Source: Clostridia bacterium | GTDB taxonomy: Bacteria; Bacillota_A; Clostridia; Oscillospirales; CAG-272 | Length of the DNA stretch: 8,103 nucleotides | NCBI GenBank assembly: GCA_017631775.1 | Contig: JAGBSQ010000053.1 | Coordinates: 1 to 8,103 of the forward strand | Direction of reading: 5' to 3' | Shown: one piece after another, positions 1-6,523 of the stretch | How positions within the stretch are numbered: the first letter of the stretch is position 1 | Layout of the letters: every line of letters starts with the position of its first letter | Notes under the pieces: generated by a model | The model's database searches: none | Seen by the model: the letters and a program-made list of their open reading frames with translations, nothing else | What the model was told of the DNA's origin: nothing | Program-made: the position numbers and the translations under genes

Positions 1-9
1 ATTTGTTGT

Positions 10-55
10 GTAAATATAAAAGTAGTCGAACACTAAAATCAGGTGTTCGACTACT
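10..55 (-). terminator. Intrinsic terminator of ssrA
   Basis: A perfect 13-bp inverted repeat (21-33 with 43-55) encloses a 9-nt loop. Read on the minus strand, the stem is followed by a U-rich stretch (positions 20 down to about 12). It lies 10 nt past the encoded CCA end of the tmRNA, as expected for its transcription terminator. Confidence 0.85.
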
Positions 56-65
56 GCATTGTTTG

Positions 66-457
66 TGGTGGAGGCGAGGAGAATCGAACTCCTGTCCGAA
101 AACCCATCCACACAACTTTCTTCGTGGACAGTCTGTTATTTAGAATTCCCGTCCGGGAGCGCGAACAGACACGCTATCCCGTCAGGTAGCCCTTTTTTGC
201 ATGATCGGCTCAAGTGCGAAAGGCCGATGCACGTGCACCACTCAAATGACGCTCAGTCCGAAGCCGTGGTACTCATCGGAGGAACGGGTGACCCGCAGGT
301 CACGGCACTGCCATCTTTACGCCGAAGCGCAAAGATTAGGCAGCCATAGCAACAGTATTGTTGTCGTTTATTTTTAAAGTTTTAGGCAGTTTACGAGATT
401 ACCCGGCTCGCCACGCTTATCGTGTTTCAGAATCCCCGTCGAAACCATTGCACCCCC
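66..457 (-). ncRNA. ssrA: Transfer-messenger RNA (tmRNA, ssrA)
   Basis: tmRNA rescues stalled ribosomes: charged with alanine and bound to SmpB, it enters the empty A site, then serves as message for a short degradation tag. On the minus strand the 3' end (66-97) reads as a T arm with the loop TTCGATT, a seven-base acceptor strand and an encoded CCA at 68-66. The 5' end at 457 starts GGGGGTG, which pairs with the acceptor strand CGCCTCC with two G-U wobbles. It is followed by the conserved tmRNA block GGTTTCGACGGGG (about 448-435). Between the ends lie a tag reading frame (336-371) and several GC-rich helices consistent with the tmRNA pseudoknots. The length of 392 nt is slightly longer than the common 350-370. 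It is single-piece, with no sign of the permuted two-piece form. Mature ends are inferred from pairing and could shift by a base. Confidence 0.96.
336..371 (-). other. tmRNA proteolysis-tag reading frame
   Basis: Reading back from the TAA at 338-336 gives the tag NDNNTVAMAA, preceded by an ATA codon (371-369). In the usual alignment with the E. coli tag ANDENYALAA, the resume codon falls on ATA, giving INDNNTVAMAA after the tRNA-borne alanine. If the resume codon is instead AAC (368-366), the tag is NDNNTVAMAA. The C-terminal Ala-Ala that ClpX recognises is present, with Met in place of the common Leu before it. The stop and reading frame are clear; the exact resume codon is an inference. Confidence 0.8.
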
Positions 458-474
458 ATACGGTGTGCCCAATT

Positions 475-503
475 ATTATACAACATTTTTGTGCCTTTGT
501 CAA
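475..503 (-). promoter_or_regulatory. Sigma-A promoter of ssrA
   Basis: On the minus strand there is an exact TTGACA (503-498), a 17-nt spacer and an exact TATAAT (480-475). Transcription would start near 468, leaving a leader of about 11 nt before the mature tmRNA 5' end at 457, which RNase P would remove. Both hexamers match consensus, which fits the high constant level of tmRNA. Confidence 0.9.
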
Positions 504-516
504 CCTTTGTTTATCG

Positions 517-556
517 CAAAAAAGGCGGAAATTCTCACAAAAGCGAGAATTTCCGC
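517..556 (-). terminator. Terminator after the FKBP lipoprotein gene
   Basis: A perfect 12-bp inverted repeat (525-536 with 545-556) has an 8-nt loop. On the minus strand the stem is followed by a run of six T. It begins 7 nt after the stop of the lipoprotein gene and ends just before the -35 box of ssrA, insulating the two units. The plus-strand side also has a T-rich flank, but no plus-strand gene needs it. Confidence 0.88.
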
Positions 557-562
557 TTGTTT

Positions 563-1969
563 TTATTGTTGGGTAGAAGGGAAAGTTTGCTCCATGGCCC
601 ATGCCAAAACTGTTTCTTGGGTAATTTCAAGTTCCATTTTGGTTATAAATTTATCGGCGTATTTGCAAGCCTCCTCGCGGGTTGCATCTGTGTAGGTTTC
701 CAAATAATCGGTAACGTATTCCTCGTATTTGACCTCAAATTCTTCCTCACCCCAAACAATGCCTTGGTTTTTGGCAAACACAAAGAGTGCCATGTTGTAG
801 TTGGCTTCGTTAAGCGCTTCATTCATGTAATACGCGTCGCTAAGACCGTAATAGTAGACAAGAGTTTCGTAATCAACGCCGTAATAGTATGCCAACATGT
901 GATAATAATCGGTAATTTGTTGATAGAAGTACATATACGCTTCTTCGGGGGTTTTAATAATAGAGGCAGTATTTAAAAGGGCGGTGCGTAGAAAAGATTC
1001 AACAGAATTCTTCTTTTCATATTCAAAGAGATCGGCATAGGTGGAATATGCTTTGTCGGTGAGCGCTTGCACTTGTTCGTCGGTAAGAGAAAGATCACAA
1101 ATGCTGTTGAGCGTCATGGTAAACACGACTGCTTTGCCTGCCAAATCAGCAGAGTGATAATCTTCGGGGAAGGTCAGAGGCACGTCAAAGGTTTCGCCAA
1201 CGGTGTGGCCGATAATGCCATCGGTAAATCCGGGAATATATTTGTTATCATAATCCGAAACAAACAAGGTAACGCCGGTAGCAGTACCGCCGTTGAAGGC
1301 AACGTTATCCAGTTTGCCGCAGTAATCGATGTTGACAACGTCACCGCTTTGTACGGGGCGAGACGGATTTTCGATTTTAGGGAAGTATTCCATAGCGCCC
1401 CAAAAACCGGTAGCAATTTCGTAAGCAACACCTTCCAAAACAGTTGCGGAGAAAGAGGCAAAGTCAAGCTCACCAACCGTTACAATAGAGTCGAGCTCCA
1501 TATCGGCATAATTGGGGAAGGGGTATGCGGAATGCTGGGTGGGGGCTTTTTCGGCAGGGAGATATTTTGTGGTATATCCGTTCTCTGTAAGGGTCAGGGT
1601 GTTTGCAAATTTATCAAATACAAAATTGAGAGATTCCGTAGTGTCGCCTTCTTCAAAAGAGAGGGTAAAGGTTGCATTGCCGTCATAGAAGCAATCAACG
1701 CCAATCACGTCGTCGTACTCATAATAACCGGGCGTTGTAGAGTAGACCGTTGCGGTGGTTGCGCCTTCGGTCAATTCAATAACACTCAAATTTTCATAAG
1801 CATACCAAAATCCCCAAGGAGAATATTCTTTTTGCGGACCTGACGTTCCTTCGGGAGTGGTTTCTTCTCCCGGGAGTGTTGTTCCGTGGTCAATTACTTC
1901 AACCACCTTGCAGGAAGCCAAAGAAAGCATTACAATTGCCAAAACAAAAATTAAAATTCTTTTGATCAT
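563..1969 (-). CDS. Trigger-factor-like FKBP-type peptidyl-prolyl isomerase lipoprotein
   Basis: This is a 468-residue exported protein. Residues 1-20 form a lipoprotein signal: a KR-containing start, a hydrophobic stretch and the lipobox LASC with Cys20 as the lipidated residue. A Thr/Glu/Pro-rich linker (about 28-48) leads to an unassigned, probably beta-rich region (about 50-140). Residues 208-290 form an FKBP domain that aligns closely with the one in the trigger factor encoded nearby at 5127-6404: both share SGD/GDV, IPGF, GHxVGExFDV, TFPxxYH and the LAGK segment. Residues 295-465 resemble the helical C-terminal chaperone region of trigger factor, with an extremely Tyr-rich part at 345-381. 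The N-terminal ribosome-binding domain with its GFRxGxxP signature is absent. By family knowledge it should catalyse prolyl isomerisation and assist folding of secreted proteins outside the membrane, much as PrsA does; that role is inferred. The ATG at 1969 follows an AAGGCAGG ribosome binding site at 7-nt spacing. It has its own promoter and terminator, so it is monocistronic. Confidence 0.9.
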   Translation of the reverse strand: MIKRILIFVLAIVMLSLASCKVVEVIDHGTTLPGEETTPEGTSGPQKEYSPWGFWYAYENLSVIELTEGATTATVYSTTPGYYEYDDVIGVDCFYDGNATFTLSFEEGDTTESLNFVFDKFANTLTLTENGYTTKYLPAEKAPTQHSAYPFPNYADMELDSIVTVGELDFASFSATVLEGVAYEIATGFWGAMEYFPKIENPSRPVQSGDVVNIDYCGKLDNVAFNGGTATGVTLFVSDYDNKYIPGFTDGIIGHTVGETFDVPLTFPEDYHSADLAGKAVVFTMTLNSICDLSLTDEQVQALTDKAYSTYADLFEYEKKNSVESFLRTALLNTASIIKTPEEAYMYFYQQITDYYHMLAYYYGVDYETLVYYYGLSDAYYMNEALNEANYNMALFVFAKNQGIVWGEEEFEVKYEEYVTDYLETYTDATREEACKYADKFITKMELEITQETVLAWAMEQTFPSTQQ

Positions 1970-2001
1970 ATCAAAACCTGCCTTAATAAATCTATAAATA
2001 T

Positions 2002-2030
2002 ATTATAATCTATTTTCTTTGTGATTGCAA
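2002..2030 (-). promoter_or_regulatory. Sigma-A promoter of the FKBP lipoprotein gene
   Basis: On the minus strand, TTGCAA (2030-2025) is followed by a 17-nt spacer and an exact TATAAT (2007-2002). The predicted start is near 1995, giving a leader of about 25 nt before the ATG at 1969. Confidence 0.8.
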
Positions 2031-2089
2031 TAGAGAGATTATGATTTTTTTGTGAAGAAAAAGATTTGGTCGAAAAAAGGAAAATTTCG

Positions 2090-2118
2090 GTGTCAATTCA
2101 CGGCAGAGAGCATAGAAT
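2090..2118 (+). promoter_or_regulatory. Candidate promoter of the cysteine-rich protein gene
   Basis: GTGTCA (2090-2095) matches four of six -35 bases. A 17-nt spacer separates it from TAGAAT (2113-2118), which matches five of six -10 bases. Transcription would start near 2125, about 43 nt before the ATG. The same stretch also contains CATAGAATA (2111-2119), which fits the CATAnnnTA -10 pattern of mother-cell sporulation sigma factors, but I see no convincing matching -35. The sigma factor is therefore undecided. Confidence 0.5.
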
Positions 2119-2167
2119 ATTAGCAAAGAGAGTAGTTCTCTGAATTTTTCTTTAAAGGAGATTGGCT

Positions 2168-3046
2168 ATGGCAGAAAATAAATTTTCTTGTGTGCCGGGG
2201 TGTGCTCCCACACGCGAGACCGTATGCATTGACACAAATCGCGTTCTCGATTCCTGCCGCGATCGCGATTGCTTTGAAAATGCACGCGTTTATCTTTCGG
2301 ATTTTGGCAATGAGGTTTTAGAGCGTACCTCCTCAATTCGTGCAAAGAGTGCAAAGATCGTTTGGACCTGCATCAATATCGATCCTGTTCGCTTCAATCG
2401 CGGATTTTACTCGGTCAACATTCGCTTTTATGTAAAGGTTGTGTTTGAAGCTTGCGTTTGTGCAGGTCGCTCCCAAGAAATTGAAGGCATTACGGTGCTT
2501 GAAAAGCGCGTGATCCTTTATGGTGGTGAGAGCAACGTTAGCGTTTTTAAGAGCCACGGCGTAGCCGGAGATAACTTTTGCGGTTGCGATCCCCACGAAA
2601 GCGATGAGGAAAACGAACCCACCGCAATCGTTGAGGTCGTATCTCCCGTTCTTCTCGGCGCGCGCATTGTTGAACGCGTAAACGAATGCACATGTTGCTG
2701 CTGCTGTTGTGAGAATGATATTCCGCGCCCCGTTCATGCTTGCTTGGATGCGCCGCTTAGCTTCCAAGGTATTGGTGGCGGCGAGGGAAGAGGTGGCGAG
2801 CGTTATCTCACGGTTTCTCTCGGCATCTTTTCGGTTATTCGCATTGTTCGCTCTGCACAGTATCTGATCCAAGCAACCGAATACTGCATTCCCGAAAAGG
2901 AATGCGTTCCTGTTGAGGAGGACGATCCTTGCCGCGTATTCCGCTCTATGCCGTTCCCAACCGGCGAGTTTTGCGGTCACAGCGTGCCTCTTCCGCCTCC
3001 TGCCGATCGTCACGATCACCATGGCAGATGCGGTTGCGGCAGCTAA
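2168..3046 (+). CDS. Cysteine-rich protein of unknown function
   Basis: This protein of 292 residues has a function I cannot name. The start is ATG 2168, placed by AAAGGAG at 2154-2160 with 7-nt spacing; a TTG two codons upstream lies too close to that site. It has 24 cysteines (about 8 percent) spread along its length, including a C-T-C6 cluster near residues 171-178 and a His/Cys-rich tail (RHDHHGRCGCGS). The chain between them looks globular and soluble: an N-terminal part with FENARVYLSDFG, a beta-rich middle (RFYVKVVFEA, KRVILYGG), a short acidic stretch after Cys-Gly-Cys, a Gly-rich segment and another beta-rich part (RYLTVSLGIFSVIRI). There is no signal peptide or membrane segment. The Cys/His content suggests metal binding or disulfide cross-linking, and a spore-coat or storage role is conceivable in a Clostridium relative; both are speculation. 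It stands alone, with its own candidate promoter and a terminator shared with clpX. Confidence 0.85.
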   Translation: MAENKFSCVPGCAPTRETVCIDTNRVLDSCRDRDCFENARVYLSDFGNEVLERTSSIRAKSAKIVWTCINIDPVRFNRGFYSVNIRFYVKVVFEACVCAGRSQEIEGITVLEKRVILYGGESNVSVFKSHGVAGDNFCGCDPHESDEENEPTAIVEVVSPVLLGARIVERVNECTCCCCCCENDIPRPVHACLDAPLSFQGIGGGEGRGGERYLTVSLGIFSVIRIVRSAQYLIQATEYCIPEKECVPVEEDDPCRVFRSMPFPTGEFCGHSVPLPPPADRHDHHGRCGCGS

Positions 3047-3058
3047 AATCCCCAAAAG

Positions 3059-3090
3059 CAAAAGGCACTCGCAAAGAGTGCCTTTTGTGT
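3059..3090. terminator. Bidirectional terminator between convergent genes
   Basis: A perfect 12-bp inverted repeat (3059-3070 with 3076-3087) has a 5-nt loop. The A-rich and T-rich sides of the stem give T-rich tracts in both directions. It starts 13 nt after the stop of the cysteine-rich gene and ends 5 nt from the clpX stop, so it can end transcription of both. Confidence 0.85.
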
Positions 3091-3091
3091 G

Positions 3092-4405
3092 TTATTCATT
3101 GATTAAATGATATACGGGTTTTCCGGTACCGCGAATGCATTCGGGGGTGATCTCAACGCCCAGAATATCATTGCGCGAGGGAACCTCATACATAATATCG
3201 GTCATTGCTTTTTCCAAAATAGAGCGCAGACCGCGTGCGCCGGTGTTTCTTTCGAGTGCAAGGGAAGCGACTGCATCCAAAGCTTCGGGCGTAAAGGTAA
3301 GCTTAACACCGTCCATTTCAAACAGCTTTTCGTACTGCTTGGTGAGGGAGCTGCGAGGCTCTGTCAAAATGCGAACGAGTGCATCCTTGTCAAGGTCGTT
3401 CAGGGCGACCATTACGGGAACACGGCCGACCAACTCGGGAATAAGACCGTATTTTACGATATCGTGTGCAACAACGTCGCGGTAAATGCAGCTATCCTTG
3501 CGATCGGACTTGGTTTTGATCTCACCGCTAAAGCCGATGGTTTGGCTACCTTTTCTTCTTTGAATGATCTCTTCAAGACCGTCAAAAGCGCCGCCGCAAA
3601 TAAAGAGAATATTCTTGGTGTCGATTTGAATGAACTCTTGATTGGGGTGCTTACGTCCGCCTTGAGGGGGAACGTTAGAAACGGTTCCTTCCAAAATCTT
3701 CAAAAGTGCTTGTTGCACGCCTTCGCCCGAAACGTCGCGGGTAATAGAGCGGTTTTCGCTCTTGCGAGAAATCTTATCGATTTCATCAATGTAAATAATG
3801 CCGCGCTCTGCAAGCTCAATGTCAAAATCGGCAGCTTGAATGAGGCGCAAAAGAATGTTTTCAACGTCCTCACCAACGTAGCCTGCTTCGGTCAGCGTGG
3901 TTGCATCGGCAATTGCAAAGGGAACCTTGAGGGTTTTTGCAAGTGTTTGTGCAAGATAAGTCTTACCAACACCGGTGGGGCCCATGAGGAGCACGTTGCT
4001 CTTTTGCAGTTCAACTTCTTCCTCGTTAGTTTGAGGTTCGGCATCAACGTTCTTTTTGTTCTTTTTCTTGGGCTTTTTAGCCTGCATTGTCAAAATGCGC
4101 TTGTAGTGATTGTAAACGGCAACCGAAAGCGCAACCTTTGCTTCATCTTGACCGATGACGTATTTGTCAAGTTCTTCCTTGATTTGCATCGGGCGGGGAA
4201 GCTCGGAAAGCGACATTTTGCCGGAGTTTGCTCCCGGAACGTGTGCATCGATCTGTTCAATCAAGTCGCTGCATTGCTCTACACAAAGGTCGCAAATGTA
4301 TGCGCCCGATTGCGAGGGAATGAGAAAAGAGACTTGATGCTCATTTCTGCCGCAGAAGGAACAGTGACGCAGATTATTGCCGTTTTCATTGTTTTTGTTT
4401 GCCAT
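3092..4405 (-). CDS. clpX: ClpX, ATP-dependent unfoldase of the ClpXP protease
   Basis: ClpX is an AAA+ hexamer that recognises substrates such as ssrA-tagged proteins, unfolds them and threads them into ClpP in the cytosol. The 437 residues contain all expected parts: an N-terminal zinc-binding domain with Cys15, Cys18, Cys38 and Cys41; Walker A GPTGVGKT (142-149); pore-1 loop GYVG (175-178); Walker B IIYIDE (203-208); pore-2 loop region around RKHPNQE (251-257); the ClpP-docking IGF loop (290-292); and the sensor-2 motif GARGLRS near 390. A charged stretch at about 109-132 (Lys-rich, then Glu-rich) before Walker A is longer than in many ClpX proteins. The gene lies 29 nt after clpP and is last in the tig-clpP-clpX unit. 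The nearest ribosome binding site, AAAGGA (4424-4419), is 13 nt from the ATG, which is long; an ATT two codons upstream would be at 7 nt. The ATG is kept because the protein then begins as ClpX usually does. Confidence 0.98.
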   Translation of the reverse strand: MANKNNENGNNLRHCSFCGRNEHQVSFLIPSQSGAYICDLCVEQCSDLIEQIDAHVPGANSGKMSLSELPRPMQIKEELDKYVIGQDEAKVALSVAVYNHYKRILTMQAKKPKKKNKKNVDAEPQTNEEEVELQKSNVLLMGPTGVGKTYLAQTLAKTLKVPFAIADATTLTEAGYVGEDVENILLRLIQAADFDIELAERGIIYIDEIDKISRKSENRSITRDVSGEGVQQALLKILEGTVSNVPPQGGRKHPNQEFIQIDTKNILFICGGAFDGLEEIIQRRKGSQTIGFSGEIKTKSDRKDSCIYRDVVAHDIVKYGLIPELVGRVPVMVALNDLDKDALVRILTEPRSSLTKQYEKLFEMDGVKLTFTPEALDAVASLALERNTGARGLRSILEKAMTDIMYEVPSRNDILGVEITPECIRGTGKPVYHLINE

Positions 4406-4434
4406 AAAAATGCGATAATCCTTTCAGTAAATCG

Positions 4435-5046
4435 TCAGGGGCGATGTGTCAAGATCTTATCGATCAAACCGTAATTAAGAGCCTCCTCGGAGGTCATGTA
4501 GTTGTCACGGTCGGTGTCCTTTTCAATCATTTCAAGGGGCTTGCCGGTGTTTTCGGCGAGAATCTTGTTCAAGGTCTCCTTAATGTGCAGGATCTGCTTT
4601 GCTTGAATTTCGATATCGGTTGCTTGACCCTTAGCACCGCCCAAAGGCTGGTGGATCATGATCTCGCTGTGAGGCAGAGCAAAGCGCTTGCCCTTGGTGC
4701 CGGAGGAAAGCAGGAACGCGCCCATGCTTGCGGCCATGCCGATGCAAATGGTGGAAACATCGCATTTGATAAAATTCATGGTATCGTAAATTGCCATGCC
4801 TGCGCTAACACTTCCGCCGGGGGAGTTGATATAGAAAGAAATATCCTTGTCGGGATCCTGCGCCTCAAGGAAGAGCATTTGTGCTACAACGAGGGAAGCG
4901 GTGGTGTCGTTAACCTCATCGGAGAGGAAAATTACGCGGTCGTTGAGCAGACGGGAAAAAATATCGTAGGAACGCTCACCGCGGTTGGTTTGTTCTACAA
5001 CCATGGGAACAAGAGCGTTTTGGGTGTAAAGTTTGGGATCGAACAT
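4435..5046 (-). CDS. clpP: ClpP, ATP-dependent Clp protease proteolytic subunit
   Basis: ClpP forms the double-heptamer serine protease chamber that degrades proteins delivered by ClpX. The 203-residue chain has the catalytic triad in its normal settings: Ser107 in GMAASMGAF, His132 in SEIMIHQP and Asp181 in DRDNYM. The oxyanion-hole region [10 protein letters not shown] (74-83) is also present. The length is normal for the family, and a short propeptide is probably removed by self-processing. The start is ATG 5046, with AGAGG (5060-5056) at 9-nt spacing; a TTG at 5052 would leave only 3 nt. The stop is TGA at the canonical family end, which shows that TGA works as a stop in this genome. The gene lies 80 nt downstream of tig, with a hairpin in the gap, and 29 nt upstream of clpX. 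Confidence 0.98.
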   Translation of the reverse strand: MFDPKLYTQNALVPMVVEQTNRGERSYDIFSRLLNDRVIFLSDEVNDTTASLVVAQMLFLEAQDPDKDISFYINSPGGSVSAGMAIYDTMNFIKCDVSTICIGMAASMGAFLLSSGTKGKRFALPHSEIMIHQPLGGAKGQATDIEIQAKQILHIKETLNKILAENTGKPLEMIEKDTDRDNYMTSEEALNYGLIDKILTHRP

Positions 5047-5075
5047 AATCAAATACCTCTTTTCTGATGAAATAA

Positions 5076-5109
5076 TGAACCGGAAATAGCAGACGCGACT
5101 TCCGGTTCA
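5076..5109 (-). terminator. Hairpin between tig and clpP, possible partial terminator or processing site
   Basis: A perfect 10-bp inverted repeat (5076-5085 with 5100-5109) encloses a 14-nt loop. On the minus strand it is followed by TTATTTC, a weak U tract. It sits after the tig stop and about 15 nt before the clpP ribosome binding site. It could reduce read-through from tig into clpP or mark an RNA processing site; the long loop and poor U tract argue against a strong terminator. Confidence 0.45.
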
Positions 5110-5126
5110 AATAGAATGAAGAGTTC

Positions 5127-6404
5127 TTACTTAATGATTGCTTTCTCTTTAACCAGATCTACAGCCTTCTTGACCTTCATATCTTCAGCGATAGATTCCT
5201 CGGGAATCAGCTCGCGAACCTTTTCAACGTCCATTTGGTACTCGTCAGCAATGCGCTTGTACTCAGCGTTGATTTCGGTCTTGGTAGCCTTGAGCTTTTC
5301 TGCCTTTGCGATCTTCTCAAGAGCGAGGCGAAGCTTAACTTGCTTTTCTGCTTGAGGTCTGAGAGACTCGCGGAGTTGTTCAAGGGTCATACCGGTGTAT
5401 TGGAAGTAGGTCTTCAGATCAAGGCCCTGCATACGGAGGCGGTTATCGTAGTCGCGAACGAAGTTTTCGGTTTCTGCTACGAACATAGCCTCGGGAATGT
5501 CAGCCTCGAGCTTTTCGATCAGAGTGTCGAGAATAGCGGATTCAAAACGGTTATCTGCCTCGGTTTCATGTCTCTTAGCAATTTTTGCCTTAACGTCAGC
5601 GCGATATTCATCCATGGTATCAAATTCGGAAACGTCTTTTGCAAAATCGTCATCCAGCTCGGGGAGCTCGATGTGCTTGATCTTGAGAATGGTGGTTTTG
5701 AATACAGCGGGCTTGCCTGCAAGCTCTTTTGCATGGTACTCGGTGGGGAAGGTAACGTTTACGTCAAAATCCTCGCCAACCTTGTGGCCAACGATCTCTT
5801 CTTCAAAGCCGGGAATGAAGTTGCCGGAACCGAGCTTGAGGGGGTAATCCTCGCCCTTGCCGCCTTCAAATGCAACGCCGTCAACAAAGCCTTCGTAGTT
5901 GATGTGGCAAACGTCGCCCATAACTGCAGCAGCGTCGGTAACTTCGATTTCGCGAGAGTTGCGCTCACGAACAGTGTTGATTTCGTTTTCAACTTCTTCT
6001 TCGGTAACTTCTGCAACAACCTTTTCAGCTTCAATGCCGAGGTAGTCAGCAATTTTTACGTTGGGCTTAACTGCAACAACTGCAGAGAGAACAACGCCGT
6101 TATCATCGATAGAAACGATATCGAACTCAGGTTGGCCAACCATATCGAGCTTGGATTCCTTCAGTGCTTCGTCAAAAGCATCGGGAAGAACCTCATTGAT
6201 AGCATCTTCGTAGAAGAAGCCCTTACCGTACATCTTTTCGATTACGGAGCGGGGAGCCTTACCCTTGCGGAAGCCGGGAACTGCAATTTTGCCAACTTGC
6301 TTGTGGTAAACGTTGGAAACAGCCTTGTCAAAGGTAGCCTTATCTACCGAGAACTCGAGCTTATAAGTGCTCTTTTCGGCCTTAGTGGATTTGATCAAAC
6401 TCAT
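5127..6404 (-). CDS. tig: Trigger factor, ribosome-associated chaperone and prolyl isomerase
   Basis: Trigger factor binds the ribosome exit tunnel and protects nascent chains as they emerge. The 425 residues have the three family parts in order. The N-terminal ribosome-binding domain carries the signature GFRKGKAP at 44-51. The FKBP-type isomerase domain spans about 163-244, with GDVCHINYEG, IPGFEEEIVGH and VTFPxxYH. The helical C-terminal substrate-cradling domain runs from about 255 to 425. The length is typical. The ATG at 6404 follows GGAGGA (6419-6414) at 9-nt spacing. It is the first gene of the tig-clpP-clpX group and has a good sigma-A promoter. The FKBP and C-terminal parts have a diverged relative in the lipoprotein at 563-1969. 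Confidence 0.98.
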   Translation of the reverse strand: MSLIKSTKAEKSTYKLEFSVDKATFDKAVSNVYHKQVGKIAVPGFRKGKAPRSVIEKMYGKGFFYEDAINEVLPDAFDEALKESKLDMVGQPEFDIVSIDDNGVVLSAVVAVKPNVKIADYLGIEAEKVVAEVTEEEVENEINTVRERNSREIEVTDAAAVMGDVCHINYEGFVDGVAFEGGKGEDYPLKLGSGNFIPGFEEEIVGHKVGEDFDVNVTFPTEYHAKELAGKPAVFKTTILKIKHIELPELDDDFAKDVSEFDTMDEYRADVKAKIAKRHETEADNRFESAILDTLIEKLEADIPEAMFVAETENFVRDYDNRLRMQGLDLKTYFQYTGMTLEQLRESLRPQAEKQVKLRLALEKIAKAEKLKATKTEINAEYKRIADEYQMDVEKVRELIPEESIAEDMKVKKAVDLVKEKAIIK

Positions 6405-6455
6405 TTTAAAATGTCCTCCAATAGGTTTATGGTAATTTTTTTACATACAGACTAT

Positions 6456-6484
6456 ATTTTATAATCTTTTTTGCGTTTTGTCAA
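6456..6484 (-). promoter_or_regulatory. Sigma-A promoter of the tig-clpP-clpX group
   Basis: On the minus strand, an exact TTGACA (6484-6479), a 17-nt spacer and TAAAAT (6461-6456) precede a predicted start near 6449. A TATAAA overlapping the -10 is also possible at 15-nt spacing. The leader is about 45 nt. I see no heptad pair of the CtsR operator type in this region. Confidence 0.82.
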
Positions 6485-6523
6485 TAGATTTTGCAAAAAA
6501 ACAAATATAAAACTTCAATTTTA

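Noticed and set aside
59..349. A 96-residue plus-strand frame over the tmRNA region.
   Set aside because: The sequence is explained by the structured tmRNA on the minus strand.
1067..1843. A 258-residue plus-strand frame opposite the FKBP lipoprotein gene.
   Set aside because: The minus-strand protein has a signal peptide and a clear FKBP domain; the antisense frame has neither a start signal nor a domain.
2127..2141. A small hairpin (AGAGA with TCTCT) in the leader of the cysteine-rich gene, followed by a short T run.
   Set aside because: A 5-bp stem is too weak to be an attenuator and no regulatory context supports it.
2333..3061. A 242-residue minus-strand frame opposite the cysteine-rich gene.
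   Set aside because: The plus-strand gene has a perfect ribosome binding site, promoter and terminator. The antisense frame has an Ala/Asn-rich composition typical of a shadow frame and runs over the terminator.
3107..4474. A 455-residue plus-strand frame antisense to clpX.
   Set aside because: It lies wholly over clpX and its start region, has no ribosome binding site or recognisable domain, and is explained by the codon bias of clpX leaving few stops in the opposite frame.
4444..5067. A 207-residue plus-strand frame antisense to clpP.
   Set aside because: It is a shadow of clpP with no initiation signal and no family resemblance.
5235..6464. A 409-residue plus-strand frame antisense to tig.
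   Set aside because: tig is a certain gene on the other strand; the antisense product has no known features and mirrors tig codon use.
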